From Endomychus coccineus (Eukaryota; Arthropoda; Insecta; Coleoptera; Endomychidae), in NCBI GenBank assembly GCA_958510875.1, contig OY294067.1, forward strand, positions 196,840,901-196,904,900: a stretch of DNA of 64,000 bases, written 5' to 3'. Made by a program: the position numbers and the translations under genes. This document shows positions 31,413 to 42,733 of the stretch, piece by piece (position 1 is the first letter of the stretch; every line of letters begins with the position of its first letter). Below the pieces are notes generated by a model. It was given only the letters and a program-made list of their open reading frames with translations. It did no database searches and was not told the DNA's origin.

Positions 31413-32756
31413 AATCTTTTACGTTTATTCATCTTTATAATCCTATGTTAAATTATCTAAGTTATCTTCATAATTCAGAAAATTTAATTCTATATCTCTT
31501 AAGTTACATACACGATAGTGGCCAATTAGGCAAAGAAACTTTAAACTTGTTTATAATTAACCAGAACAATTCTCAGTCAGTTCTATTGAAATATATAAGA
31601 ACCGGGATGCTGTCATTTGAATAAGAACTGTCAAGTAACTGCCAACCATAGCAGTACTAACCTACAATCCTTACTTCAAAAAAACGACTGAACTTCAGAT
31701 GAATGTGCGTGAATAGTTGATCTATGGTAGGGCATCGAATCGCATTGTGTTCATCAATGATCTACTATCCTTTCAGAGGTTTATATTTACAAAAATATAA
31801 AAATCTAACAGGACCGAAGTGGTGTAATTGGTAAACACCCTGGACTAGAAATCCAGTAATGTGGGTTCGAATCCCGCCTATGGTTCAATCTTTTACGTTT
31901 ATTCATCTTTATAATCCTATGTTAAATTATCTAAGTTATCTCCATAATTCAGAAAATTTAATTCTATATCTCTTAAGTTACATACACGATAGTGGCCAAT
32001 TAGGCAAAGAAACTTTAAACTTGTTTATAATTAACCAGAACAATTCTCAGTCAGTTCTATTGAAATATATAAGAACCGGGATGCTGTCATTTGAATAAGA
32101 ACTGTCAAGTAACTGCCAACCATAGCAGTACTAACCTACAATCCTTACTTCAAAAAACGACTGAACTTCAGATGAATGTGCGTGAATAGTTGATCTATGG
32201 TAGGGCATCGAATCGCATTGTGTTCATCAATGATCTACTATCCTTTCAGAGGTTTATATTTACAAAAATATAAAAATCTAACAGGACCGAAGTGGTGTAA
32301 TTGGTAAACACCCTGGACTAGAAATCCAGTAATGTGGGTTCGAATCCCGCCTATGGTTCAATCTTTTACGTTTATTCATCTTTATAATCCTATGTTAAAT
32401 TATCTAAGTTATCTTCATAATTCAGAAAATTTAATTCTATATCTCTTAAGTTACATACACGATAGTGGCCAATTAGGCAAAGAAACTTTAAACTTGTTTA
32501 TAATTAACCAGAACAATTCTCAGTCAGTTCTATTGAAATATATAAGAACCGGGATGCTGTCATTTGAATAAGAACTGTCAAGTAACTGCCAACCATAGCA
32601 GTACTAACCTACAATCCTTACTTCAAAAAACGACTGAACTTCAGATGAATGTGCGTGAATAGTTGATCGATGGTAGGGCATCGAATCGCATTGTGTTCAT
32701 CAATGATCTACTATCCTTTCAGAGGTTTATATTTACAAAAATATAAAAATCTAACA

Positions 32757-32832
32757 GGACCGAAGTGGTGTAATTGGTAAACACCCTGGACTAGAAATCC
32801 AGTAATGTGGGTTCGAATACCGCCTATGGTTC
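32757..32832 (+). tRNA. tRNA-like copy with box B/T-stem change
   Basis: TTCGAATACCGC replaces TTCGAATCCCGC, changing the last base of box B and one T-stem pair. Confidence 0.45.
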
Positions 32833-34175
32833 AATCTTTTACGTTTATTCATCTTTATAATCCTATGTTAAATTATCTAAGTTATCTTCATAATTCAGAA
32901 AATTTAATTCTATATCTCTTAAGTTACAAACACGATAGTGGCCAATTAGGCAAAGAAACTTTAAACTTGTTTATAATTAACCAGAACAATTCTCAGTCAG
33001 TTCTATTGAAATATATAAGAACCGGGATGCTGTCATTTGAATAAGAACTGTCGAGTAACTGCCAACCATAGCAGTACTAACCTACAATCCTTACTTCAAA
33101 AAACGACTGAACTTCAGATGAATGTGCGTGAATAGTTGATCTATGGTAGGGCATCGAATCGCATTGTGTTCATCAATGATCTACTATCCTTTCAGAGGTT
33201 TATATTTACAAAAATATAAAAATCTAACAGGACCGAAGTGGTGTAATTGGTAAACACCCTGGACTAGAAATCCAGTAATGTGGGTTCGAATCCCGCCTAT
33301 GGTTCAATCTTTTACGTTTATTCATCTTTATAATCCTATGTTAAATTATCTAAGTTATCTTCATAATTCAGAAAATTTAATTCTATATCTCTTAAGTTAC
33401 ATACACGATAGTGGCCAATTAGGCAAAGAAACTTTAAACTTGTTTATAATTAACCAGAACAATTCTCAGTCAGTTCTATTGAAATATATAAGAACCGGGA
33501 TGCTGTCATTTGAATAAGAACTGTCAAGTAACTGCCAACCATAGCAGTACTAACCTACAATCCTTACTTCAAAAAACGACTGAACTTCAGATGAATGTGC
33601 GTGAATAGTTGATCTATGGTAGGGCATCGAATCGCATTGTGTTCATCAATGATCTACTATCCTTTCAGAGGTTTATATTTACAAAAATATAAAAATCTAA
33701 CAGGACCGAAGTGGTGTAATTGGTAAACACCCTGGACTAGAAATCCAGTAATGTGGGTTCGAATCCCGCCTATGGTTCAATCTTTTACGTTTATTCATCT
33801 TTATAATCCTATGTTAAATTATCTAAGTTATCTTCATAATTCAGAAAATTTAATTCTATATCTCTTAAGTTACATACACGATAGTGGCCAATTAGGCAAA
33901 GAAACTTTAAACTTGTTTATAATTAACCAGAACAATTCTCAGTCAGTTCTATTGAAATATATAAGAACCGGGATGCTGTCATTTGAATAAGAACTGTCAA
34001 GTAACTGCCAACCATAGCAGTACTAACCTACAATCCTTACTTCAAAAAACGACTGAACTTCAGATGAATGTGCGTGAATAGTTGATCTATGGTAGGGCAT
34101 CGAATCGCATTGTGTTCATCAATGATCTACTATCCTTTCAGAGGTTTATATTTACAAAAATATAAAAATCTAACA

Positions 34176-34251
34176 GGACCGAAGTGGTGTAATTGGTAAA
34201 CACCCTGGACTAGGAATCCAGTAATGTGGGTTCGAATCCCGCCTATGATTC
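34176..34251 (+). tRNA. tRNA-like copy with altered anticodon (AGG)
   Basis: CTAGGAA replaces CTAGAAA in the anticodon loop, so the nominal anticodon is AGG (proline) rather than AGA. The minus-arm copy at 25809-25884 has the same change. Confidence 0.45.
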
Positions 34252-35121
34252 AATCTTTTACGTTTATTCATCTCTATAATCCTATGTTAAATTATCTAAG
34301 TTATCTTCATAATTCAGAAAATTTAATTCTATATCTCTTAAGTTACATACACGATAGTGGCCAATTAGGCAAAGAAACTTTAAACTTGTTTATAATTAAC
34401 CAGAACAATTCTCAGTCAGTTCTATTGAAATATATAAGAACCGGGATGCTGTCATTTGAATAAGAACTGTCAAGTAACTGCCAACCATAGCAGTACTAAC
34501 CTACAATCCTTACTTCAAAAAACGACTGAACTTCAGATGAATGTGCGTGAATAGTTGATCTATGGTAGGGCATCGAATCGCATTGTGTTCATCAATGATC
34601 TACTATCCTTTCAGAGGTTTATATTTACAAAAATATAAAAATCTAACAGGACCGAAGTGGTGTAATTGGTAAACACCCTGGACTAGAAATCCAGTAATGT
34701 GGGTTCGAATCCCGCCTATGGTTCAATCTTTTACGTTTATTCATCTTTATAATCCTATGTTAAATTATCTAAGTTATCTTCATAATTCAGAAAATTTAAT
34801 TCTATATCTCTTAAGTTACATACACGATAGTGGCCAATTAGGCAAAGAAACTTTAAACTTGTTTATAATCAACCAGAACAATTCTCAGTCAGTTCTATTG
34901 AAATATATAAGAACCGGGATGCTGTCATTTGAATAAGAACTGTCAAGTAACTGCCAACCATAGCAGTACTAACCTACAATCCTTACTTCAAAAAACGACT
35001 GAACTTCAGATGAATGTGCGTGAATAGTTGATCTATGGTAGGGCATCGAATCGCATTGTGTTCATCAATGATCTACTATCCTTTCAGAGGTTTATATTTA
35101 CAAAAATATAAAAATCTAACA

Positions 35122-35197
35122 GGACCGAAGTGGTGTAATTGGTAAACACCCTGTACTAGAAATCCTGTAATGTGGGTTCGAATCCCGCCTATGGTTC
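35122..35197 (+). tRNA. tRNA-like copy with two anticodon-stem changes
   Basis: CTGTA...TCCTG replaces CTGGA...TCCAG. The two changes do not compensate each other, so the stem is disrupted. This copy is a pseudogene. Confidence 0.45.
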
Positions 35198-36279
35198 AAT
35201 CTTTTACGTTTATTCATCTTCATAATCCTATGTTAAATTATCTAAGTTATCTTCATAATTCAGAAAATTTAATTCTATATCTCTTAAGTTACATACACGA
35301 TAGTGGCCAATTAGGCAAAGAAACTTTAAACTTGTTTATAATTAACCAGAACAATTCTCAGTCAGTTCTATTGAAATATATAAGAACCGGGATGCTGTCA
35401 TTTGAATAAGAACTGTCAAGTAACTGCCAACCATAGCAGTACTAACCTACAATCCTTACTTCAAAAAACGACTGAACTTCAGATGAATGTGCGTGAATAG
35501 TTGATCTATGGTAGGGCATCGAATCGCATTGTGTTCATCAATGATCTACTATCCTTTCAGAGGTTTATATTTACAAAAATATAAAAATCTAACAGGACCG
35601 AAGTGGTGTAATTGGTAAACACCCTGGACTAGAAATCCAGTAATGTGGGTTCGAATCCCGCCTATGGTTCAATCTTTTACGTTTATTCATCTTTATAATC
35701 CTATGTTAAATTATCTAAGTTATCTTCATAATTCAGAAAATTTAATTCTATATCTCTTAAGTTACATACACGATAGTGGCCAATTAGGCAAAGAAACTTT
35801 AAACTTGTTTATAATTAACCAGAACAATTCTCAGTCAGTTCTATTGAAATATATAAGAACCGGGATGCTGTCATTTGAATAAGAACTGTCAAGTAACTGC
35901 CAACCATAGCAGTACTAACCTACAATCCTTACTTCAAAAAACGACTGAACTTCAGATGAATGTGCGTGAATAGTTGATCTATGGTAGGGCATCGAATCGC
36001 ATTGTGTTCATCAATGATCTACTATCCTTTCAGAGGTTTATATTTACAAAAATATAAAAATCTAACAGGACCGAAGTGGTGTAATTGGTAAACACCCTGG
36101 ACTAGAAATCCAGTAATGTGGGTTCGAATCCCGCCTATGGTTCAATCTTTTACGTTTATTCATCTTTATAATCCTATGTTAAATTATCTAAGTTATCTTC
36201 ATAATTCAGAAAATTTAATTCTATATCTCTTAAGTTACATACACGATAGTGGCCAATTAGGCAAAGAAACTTTAAACTT

Positions 36280-36282
<3 letters not shown>

Positions 36283-36326
<44 letters not shown>
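36283..36326. repeat. (TA)n tract at right border of 473-bp array
   Basis: Begins after AACTTGTTTA of the last unit, the same joint as at 48403, and ends at TTTGTATG of another PLE-type terminus. Confidence 0.95.
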
Positions 36327-36329
<3 letters not shown>

Positions 36330-36500
36330 ATGCTTTCTTGGTATATTGGTTCGTATATATACTGAAAATAAAATGAATTAAAAATTCTTTTTGACGTTTC
36401 GACAATGTTTATTGCCTTTATCAAAATGTGAATTAGTGTTTCCATGTAATTTAGAAAAGAATAGATGATTTCGATTAACGAAATGCAGTCGACTTGTGTT
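36327..36500 (-). mobile_element. PLE-type terminal fragment, third family
   Basis: The minus strand holds TTGATAA, stem GGCAAT/ATTGTC, GAAAC, GTC (36393-36424), a degenerate hammerhead-like string, then ATATATACGAACC and CATACAAA before (TA)n. The last part recurs at 48510-48565 and 61126-61242. Box 1 has T for the essential C3 and stem I is only two pairs, so I regard it as a decayed ribozyme at best. It truncates the LINE to its right. Confidence 0.45.
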
Positions 36501-36504
36501 TTAA

Positions 36505-37660
36505 GATCTTTGACATTAGGGACAGAATTCATTGTGAAATAGTTATTTTCGTCTTGAGTTATCACGAGCTCTGAATACCTCGGTAGTCCAGATTTGTTTG
36601 AAGCAAGGGAGATGAATACCGTTTTTTCTTTACCCAGTGTTAATAATTGGAGATCTAACCAGTATTTAACAACACTGAACTCCGTTCCTGCTATTTTTCT
36701 AACAGCATTCCAATTTTCAATCTCAAGAATAATTGCAATGTCATCAGCAAATCCAATTATTTTACCTTTAATATTAAGTTGGAAGATATTATTTATGTAG
36801 ATGATAAATAGTAGAGGCCCTATGACAGTACCTTGAGGCACACCGGTGAGGACAGTCAGAGGACTACTCAGGTAATTATCTAGGCGAACAAACTGTTTAC
36901 GATTTTCTAAGTAACTTGATAACAGTTTAAGAGGAACACCTCTAACACCAACATTATCCAGAATTTTTAATACACTTTTATGACATACAGTATCGAAAGC
37001 CTTCGCTAAATCAAGAAATATACATAGCGAAGGTTTTCCTTTGTCAATTGCATCATACATATTATCCATGACTTTATTAATGGCATCATTTGTTGATAAG
37101 TTACTTTGGTATCCATACTGAAATTTGGATATTATATTATTTTTGTTGATGAATTTGTTTATTCTGTTTTTCAGGATGGTCTCGAAAATCTTACTAAAAC
37201 ACGTTATCAAGGAAATTGGTCTGTAATTTATTGGGTCTAAGTTGTCTCCTCTCTTGAATATTGGGATTATTATTGATGTTTTAAATTCAGGTGGGCAGAT
37301 TCAAGTTTGAAAAATGTCATTAATTATTGTAGATAGTGGTTTGCTAATAGGTACTATTAACTATTCTATGCCTGGAGCTTTTTTGTCTTTCGAATTGAGA
37401 ATAGTTTTTTTCAGTTCGTGTTGATCTGTAGGCTCTAGAAACATAGATTTTTCATTGATTGTTTCTTTAAATTTGGCATTTCTAGGTCTATTTATTTTAT
37501 TTGCTAATTTTATTCCTGTTTTTGTAAAGACATCATTTAATATTTCACAGATATCATTTTTGTTATTTACAACGTTCTTATGTTCATCATAAATTTTTGA
37601 TATTTCTTTCTCGGGCGTGTTATTTCTTAGTTTATTCATAGTAATTCACATGTTTTTGTT
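36505..37660 (-). pseudogene. LINE ORF2 reverse transcriptase
   Basis: The main open part (from 37210) has LDLAKAFDT (residues 66-74, motif A), TGVPQGTVIGP (122-132, motif B) and FADD (154-157, catalytic motif C). The segment 37639-37361 with LEPTDQHELKKTI and DKKAPGIE is the N-terminal RT region and lies in another frame; the intervening PPEFKTS-like part also needs a shift. After residue about 240 the sequence is no longer LINE. It would reverse-transcribe element RNA at nicked DNA, but is inactive here. Confidence 0.8.
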
Positions 37661-38823
37661 TGAATCCTTAGAGTTTTCTATCACCTTTTTGTAGTAATTT
37701 GATTTGGTTTTCCTAATGATGTCATTTAATCTGTTTCGGTAACTCAAATATGTTTCTGTCAAATTAATGTTATTTGTAGTATTGATTTTTCTATACAATG
37801 TATCTCTATGGTTGATTGAATTTATTATCGCTGTAGTTATCCAAGGTTTGCGTCTTATATCTTGATGTCTGATTTTAACCTCTTTCGTATTCGCTAATAT
37901 GCTTTCCTTGATTACGTTAACAAATCTATTCATAATAAAATTTACATTTTCGGAATCAGTTACCGTATCCCAATTTACTGTCGATAAATCGATATTTAGT
38001 TTTTTGTAAGTTATGTATTTAATAATTTTGTTGCTAATATTTTGTTTAATAGGATCATTAAATACTATTCGTAGTGTTACTGGAAAATGGTCTGTAATGA
38101 AGGTATTGACTATCATAGGCATCATATAGTCTTCATAATTAATTTTACTCTTAACAAATATATGATCTATGCAGCTCCTTGACGACTCTTGAACACGAGT
38201 ATAATTATTTATTACAGATTTAAATCCATTTTCGCTCATAATATTCAAATATTCATTTTTAGTTTTATTACTGTCCAAGACATCTATATCAAATCACCAA
38301 GAATTATATTTATATCTATATTTGTTGGAGTATTTCGCAAATAATTTTCGAAAACGTTCAAAAATTCTTGTGGTTTTATAGCTGGGGATTTGTAGATACC
38401 TATTATATTTATACTTAGATCACATTTATTATTAAATTGGCGTTTACGACTTTAGATTCACCAATTAAATCAATTTTGAAATTAATTATATTCAATGCCT
38501 TTTTCTATGAATAGTATGACACCATCATTTTGATTATAACTCCATTCATTATAAATTATTTTGTATCCATCTAATTTTAATAAGTCAATATTCGCGATTT
38601 GTCTACTCTTAGTGAGTACTATGCATTCAAACTTATTAGTAAACTGATTTAAGAAAATTTCAAACTCGGATAAATTTTTGTAAATGCTTCTAATATTTGA
38701 ATGTATTATTTTAAAGTTTTGATAATTGCTGTTCACTTTTAGTACTTCATTGCATTCATAAGCATTCATAACAACTTTTGTTTCAATATTTTTTGCATCG
38801 AAATCACGTATAAACGGGTCCAT
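37646..38823 (-). pseudogene. LINE ORF2 endonuclease domain
   Basis: 38823-38482 gives the N-terminal part with FKIIHSNIRSI (catalytic Asn of the exonuclease-endonuclease-phosphatase fold) and a later CIVLTKS, where the usual Glu (LTE) is replaced by Lys. 38278-37646 gives the C-terminal part with SCIDHIFV and TDHFPV, the SDH-type motif containing the catalytic His. Frameshifts lie between the two at about 38290-38470. The E-to-K change would by itself inactivate nicking. Confidence 0.75.
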
Positions 38824-39726
38824 GTCCTAGATTTCGATATTACTGGTATACAACAATATTACAGTAGGATTTATTGCTTTTAATTGAATAATGTCAGAGA
38901 AATAACTTCAATAAATTGATCAGATGCAAAAGATTAAACTTATATAATAAAACATAGTAAGACTAGGATGTGTAATGGCTGACACTCTTACAAAATAGGC
39001 GTTTAAAATTGTTTAGTTATCCTCAGAAATTATAATATAATATACTGCAATATACCTATGAAAATAATTAAGTGTTCAAATTGATATTTTAATTATTCAT
39101 ATTAGACGTAAGTTAGGAATGAATACGTTAATCTTAGGGCAATTTATTCAGGCTAATTTAATGTAAAATTAATAATTACTATATAGCTATAACAATTAAT
39201 TAATGCAAGGAATGGAAAATTCATAAGTAATACCAATTACAATAATTGAAAGATGAAGAATTAAAGAGATTTAAAATCTGAACATTTTATAATTAGGAAA
39301 TTTATGCAATTTTTATATGACTATAAGAATAATGGATTATTGTGATTTGAGAATTTGTTCAATTTGGTGAATCTTTAACTATGGATTATTTCAATATTTG
39401 AAATTGAAACAATAATAGCAATTTAATAAGTATTAAAATTAATAAATAAGTTTGGACCTAATAATTATTAATGGATATTAAAATATAAATATAGATAATA
39501 TTTTCTTAAACGCAATTTAGATATATGTACACATAGTTTCGCTTTTCACACATTATATTCGTAACAACAATTTAACAAGGACATATAATATCTGCATAAA
39601 ATTCAAGGACTGATATACAAATTATCTAGTAAATGATATAATATAGAAATATGAAATGATAGAAAAGAAGAAGAAAAGAAACACAATCTCCGCACATGCA
39701 CTCCTATTTAGCACATATAGTTTACT
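38824..39726. other. AT-rich spacer inside LINE
   Basis: There are no open frames or motifs. It lies between LINE ORF1 and ORF2 and may be an insertion or an extended inter-ORF region. Confidence 0.4.
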
Positions 39727-40556
39727 TTAGCGTAAATTTTGAAGATCTTTCTTTAGTTTAATAGTTTCATCTTCTACTTGACTGTCTTTGCCACTTGAAA
39801 TTGAATTGCTCCTGAGTACTTTTTTTAGTTCAAAGTCTCTGTCCTTAATTTCTGTCTCAGTTGCCAAGTCTATTTCTAATAACTTTTTCTCAAAATGTTC
39901 AGTATTAATAGGTGTTGGAGGTGCACTGTTAGATTTCTCGGTGACACTCATGGAGTCTACGATTGTTTCTTCTTCTTCTGGAGAATTTTTGGCTGTGTAA
40001 ATTTCCCCGCGCGAATATAATTTATTTTGTTTAATATAAGCTTTTGGGTCCTCCACTTTAGCTAATTTCAATTGTTTTCTCAATATTTTGTTGCTTTGTT
40101 GTTCTTTCCAGGTTAAGTCCTGATTTATATAAATGTGTTTACCTTTGAATTTATGAACAAATTTGAATATGCTATTTTTTCAGATATGAAATAAATTCTA
40201 CGACTATTGGCTTCTTGTGGCTTTTTCCGATTGCGTATACATTGCTTAGATCATTCGAAGTTATGTCGATCTCCAAGTAGTTTTCAAAAAATGAAGAAAC
40301 TAATTCTACTGAATTTTCCGTATAATAATTATTGGTTTCTAGACCAAATATAATAATGTTATTTTTTTTTAGTTTTCTTTCGATATGTTCTAATTTTCCG
40401 TTTATTGAACTTTGTTGTTCTTGATTTTGACTACTGATATCTTCTAATTTATTACTTAAGTTAGATTCCAGTTTATCTATCTACTGCTGAATCTCTTCAA
40501 TTCCCTTCTAATTTGTTTAATTTCATCAAGTATTTGTAGAGAACTGATATCAGGCA
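39727..40556 (-). pseudogene. LINE ORF1 (RNA-binding protein)
   Basis: The start MPDISSLQILDEIKQIRRE (ATG at about 40556) leads to a heptad-rich coiled coil, then KKNNIIIFGL, an RRM-like strand common in LINE ORF1, and VYAIGKSHKKPIVVEF. The C-terminal frame 40083-39727 has KVEDPKAYIKQNKLYSRGEI, a recurrent ORF1 pattern. At least one stop (near 40470) and two frameshifts (near 40490 and 40170) break it. The protein normally coats element RNA. Confidence 0.65.
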
Positions 40557-40620
40557 TAATAAAATTGAATTGTTTTTATAATGATAAAATAAATATCATC
40601 ACAACAGCTGTTTAGTACGG

Positions 40621-42442
40621 TGAACCAATATATATATATTGATTCATAGGTTTGGATTCAATTTAATAAACATTATAGGAACAAATTATATTATTGATGC
40701 CTACAACCATCGACTCTTGGGACAAATACCAATGGTGCATGTTGTTAACAATCCTGCGAGGAGTTGTCACGATTTACTGAATCTAGTCAGAACTGGCAAT
40801 AGTCATTGTCAAACATATTAATATTTAAATGATTCTACAATTCGACACCTTCTGGTACATATTTATATCAGTATCAACTCGTTTTATATGAATTAGTCTG
40901 TCATCAATCAAACTAGTTTTTTTCCAATTATAATACCCTGGATGATCAAAACCAAATTCTTAAATTGAAACTTGTCTTCATTTCTCTGATATTATCATCA
41001 ACATTTATCCACCTCGTAGTGCCGGAGATTCTTGACTGAGGATTCTATTTTAACATTTTTTCTTCTGAAGCAGTAGGTCCTCAGGTTAAATTCGATCAAT
41101 CAAGAATGTGAGAGCGCGTATCACTGCTAGTCCTGAATGTAAAATATCATAGTGAGCTACTTGACATCATTGAACACAAGAGGTCGCTTCAAAACCTCAC
41201 ACATGGACTACTTGAGTCAGCCATCATATTCAGCTAAAACACAAGATACTGGATTGACCAATTAGCCGGAAAATGCATAGTTTCCTTTTTCGTGATGCAA
41301 GGGCACTTCGACAGTTGTAGATTATAAAGAGATGAGTACGCATTCATAGAAAACTGTGAACTATTTTATGGTATCGATCGTATGTCATTTTGACTTATGT
41401 CAGCTGTTCAATTATGGATTGTATAGAGAGTAGTAGGTATTCAACTCGTCTTATATGGTATGAATATGACGCTCAATTCACTGGGTAGAATTCATTCCTA
41501 TATTGTTGTATACACTCGTCAGTAAAACTTGATATAATTTCAATCTAACTTCAACAAATTCATTGAAATGTGTAAATTTCGGATTTTGTCTAATCATTCA
41601 ACAACTGGTTATTGTACTTAAGCTTTTATCACTTACAACATTGTGCAAAATGAGAAGCAATTCACGGGTGCAATATATTTTAGTGTCTGTGCAAGAATCT
41701 ATCTTATATGAATTTCACGAGCCGGAAGCTACAATTCCCCTTCCTGGAACCATCTATATTTCACACGTGTGTGCTCCTGTAATCTCACACTGGTTCGCTA
41801 TACATAGTAACAGGATATTATTAACAAATATGAGCGCATTACATCATGTATTGAATCCCATCCGCACTTAGAAGGCTTGAACTCCTTTGTGATGTGTCCT
41901 ATAGTTTTGTCTATAGCATGTTGTACATACAATTCAAAACTGTATTTCTGTTTATTATATTAAATGTTTGACGCAATGCGGTAAGCTTTAGTCTAACTGT
42001 GTGCTGTTTCCTCCGGTTTACCGATGACTTTAAATTTCATAAAGCCGACATTCGTCGGTGTGTTACCTTTCATCTTGAATGCTGAATGGATCAACAGCAC
42101 ATATAGAGTTGAATTATTCATTTCTAATCTGTGCAGGATCATCGGAGGTAATAAATAAGCATCGCAAATTCAATATCTGCAAACTGAATAAGTATATAAT
42201 AATATACTATAATATTATCTCAAAATGCAATTCGCCGTGATAACCGTATCGTCTTACCTAGAGTTCAGTTATATCTTTGAGTGGCTTCCTTGGAGAATTC
42301 AGAAAGATTAGAAAATTATGTAACCTCAGTCTAATTTAATATTCATAATTTTATAAAATTACCTAGTTTCATTAACCTTGTTATTTTTACATGCCTCACT
42401 ACACTTAGTATATTCTGTAAGTATTGTAACCGTGACAGAAAA
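40621..42442. other. no gene recognised
   Basis: AT-rich sequence with only short, motif-free frames on both strands. I see no transposon ends, RNA genes or splice-supported exons that I can defend. Confidence 0.4.
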
Positions 42443-42733
42443 CTTGTGTGTGTGCGTGTGTGCAAGTGCGCGTGTGTTCATGTATGCATGTGTGCGTGTA
42501 TGCTTCTGAGCGTGTGTGCGTGTGTTCGTTAGTTTGTGTGTGCGTGCGTGTGTGCTTGTGTGCGTGTGAGCATGTGTGCGTGTGTGTGTGTGTGCGTATG
42601 TGCGCGTGTGAGTGTGTGCATGTGCGTGTGTGCGTGTGTGCACGTGCGTGTTCGTGTGCGTGTGCGTAGGACTGTGCATGAGCGTGTGCGTGTGCGTGTG
42701 CATGTGCGTGTACGTGTGCGTGTGCGTGTGCGT
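42443..42733. repeat. GT/GCGT-rich microsatellite
   Basis: About 290 bases of almost pure alternating purine-pyrimidine made of TGTG, TGCG and CGTG units with scattered interruptions. All frames are open on both strands because of composition, so none is a gene. The tract could adopt Z-DNA. Confidence 0.95.

Larger units (their letters stand above)
28814..36283 (+). repeat. 473-bp tandem array, plus arm, 16 tRNA-like copies
   Basis: The tRNA-like genes lie on the plus strand at 28972-29047, 29445-29520, 29918-29993, 30391-30466, 30864-30939, 31337-31412, 31811-31886, 32284-32359, 32757-32832, 33230-33305, 33703-33778, 34176-34251, 34649-34724, 35122-35197, 35595-35670 and 36068-36143. Units are 473 bp apart except one 474-bp step caused by an extra A near 31681. 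The last unit is cut at AACTTGTTTA, where (TA)n begins. Confidence 0.95.
36500..40620 (-). mobile_element. Jockey/CR1-type LINE, mutated and 3'-truncated
   Basis: The minus strand carries ORF1 (RNA-binding, coiled coil), then ORF2 with an apurinic-type endonuclease and reverse transcriptase. The RT ends near the VKYLG-like position (about 36505), where a PLE-type terminus takes over, so thumb and tail are missing. Almost 900 bases of AT-rich non-coding sequence (38824-39726) separate the ORFs, longer than usual. Frame breaks are listed in the ORF entries. Confidence 0.8.

Noticed and set aside
22879..36283. CRISPR array
   Set aside because: The whole 473-bp unit is repeated with no short repeat/variable spacer pattern, and the DNA is eukaryotic.
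22879..36283. Hammerhead motif in the 473-bp unit
   Set aside because: Both strands were read for CTGANGA and GAAA pairs with a closable stem. CAGATGA and GAAAC occur but not in workable order or spacing.
22879..36283. Whole inverted array as a pure assembly artefact
   Set aside because: The two arms carry different private substitutions and different unit numbers, and a solo form with the same ends exists at 48215-48402. Read support still needs checking.
22687..36376. Repeated 79-codon frames (MWVRIPP...) as genes
   Set aside because: They start inside the tRNA-like box B and recur only because the 473-bp unit recurs. Differences among copies change amino acids freely.
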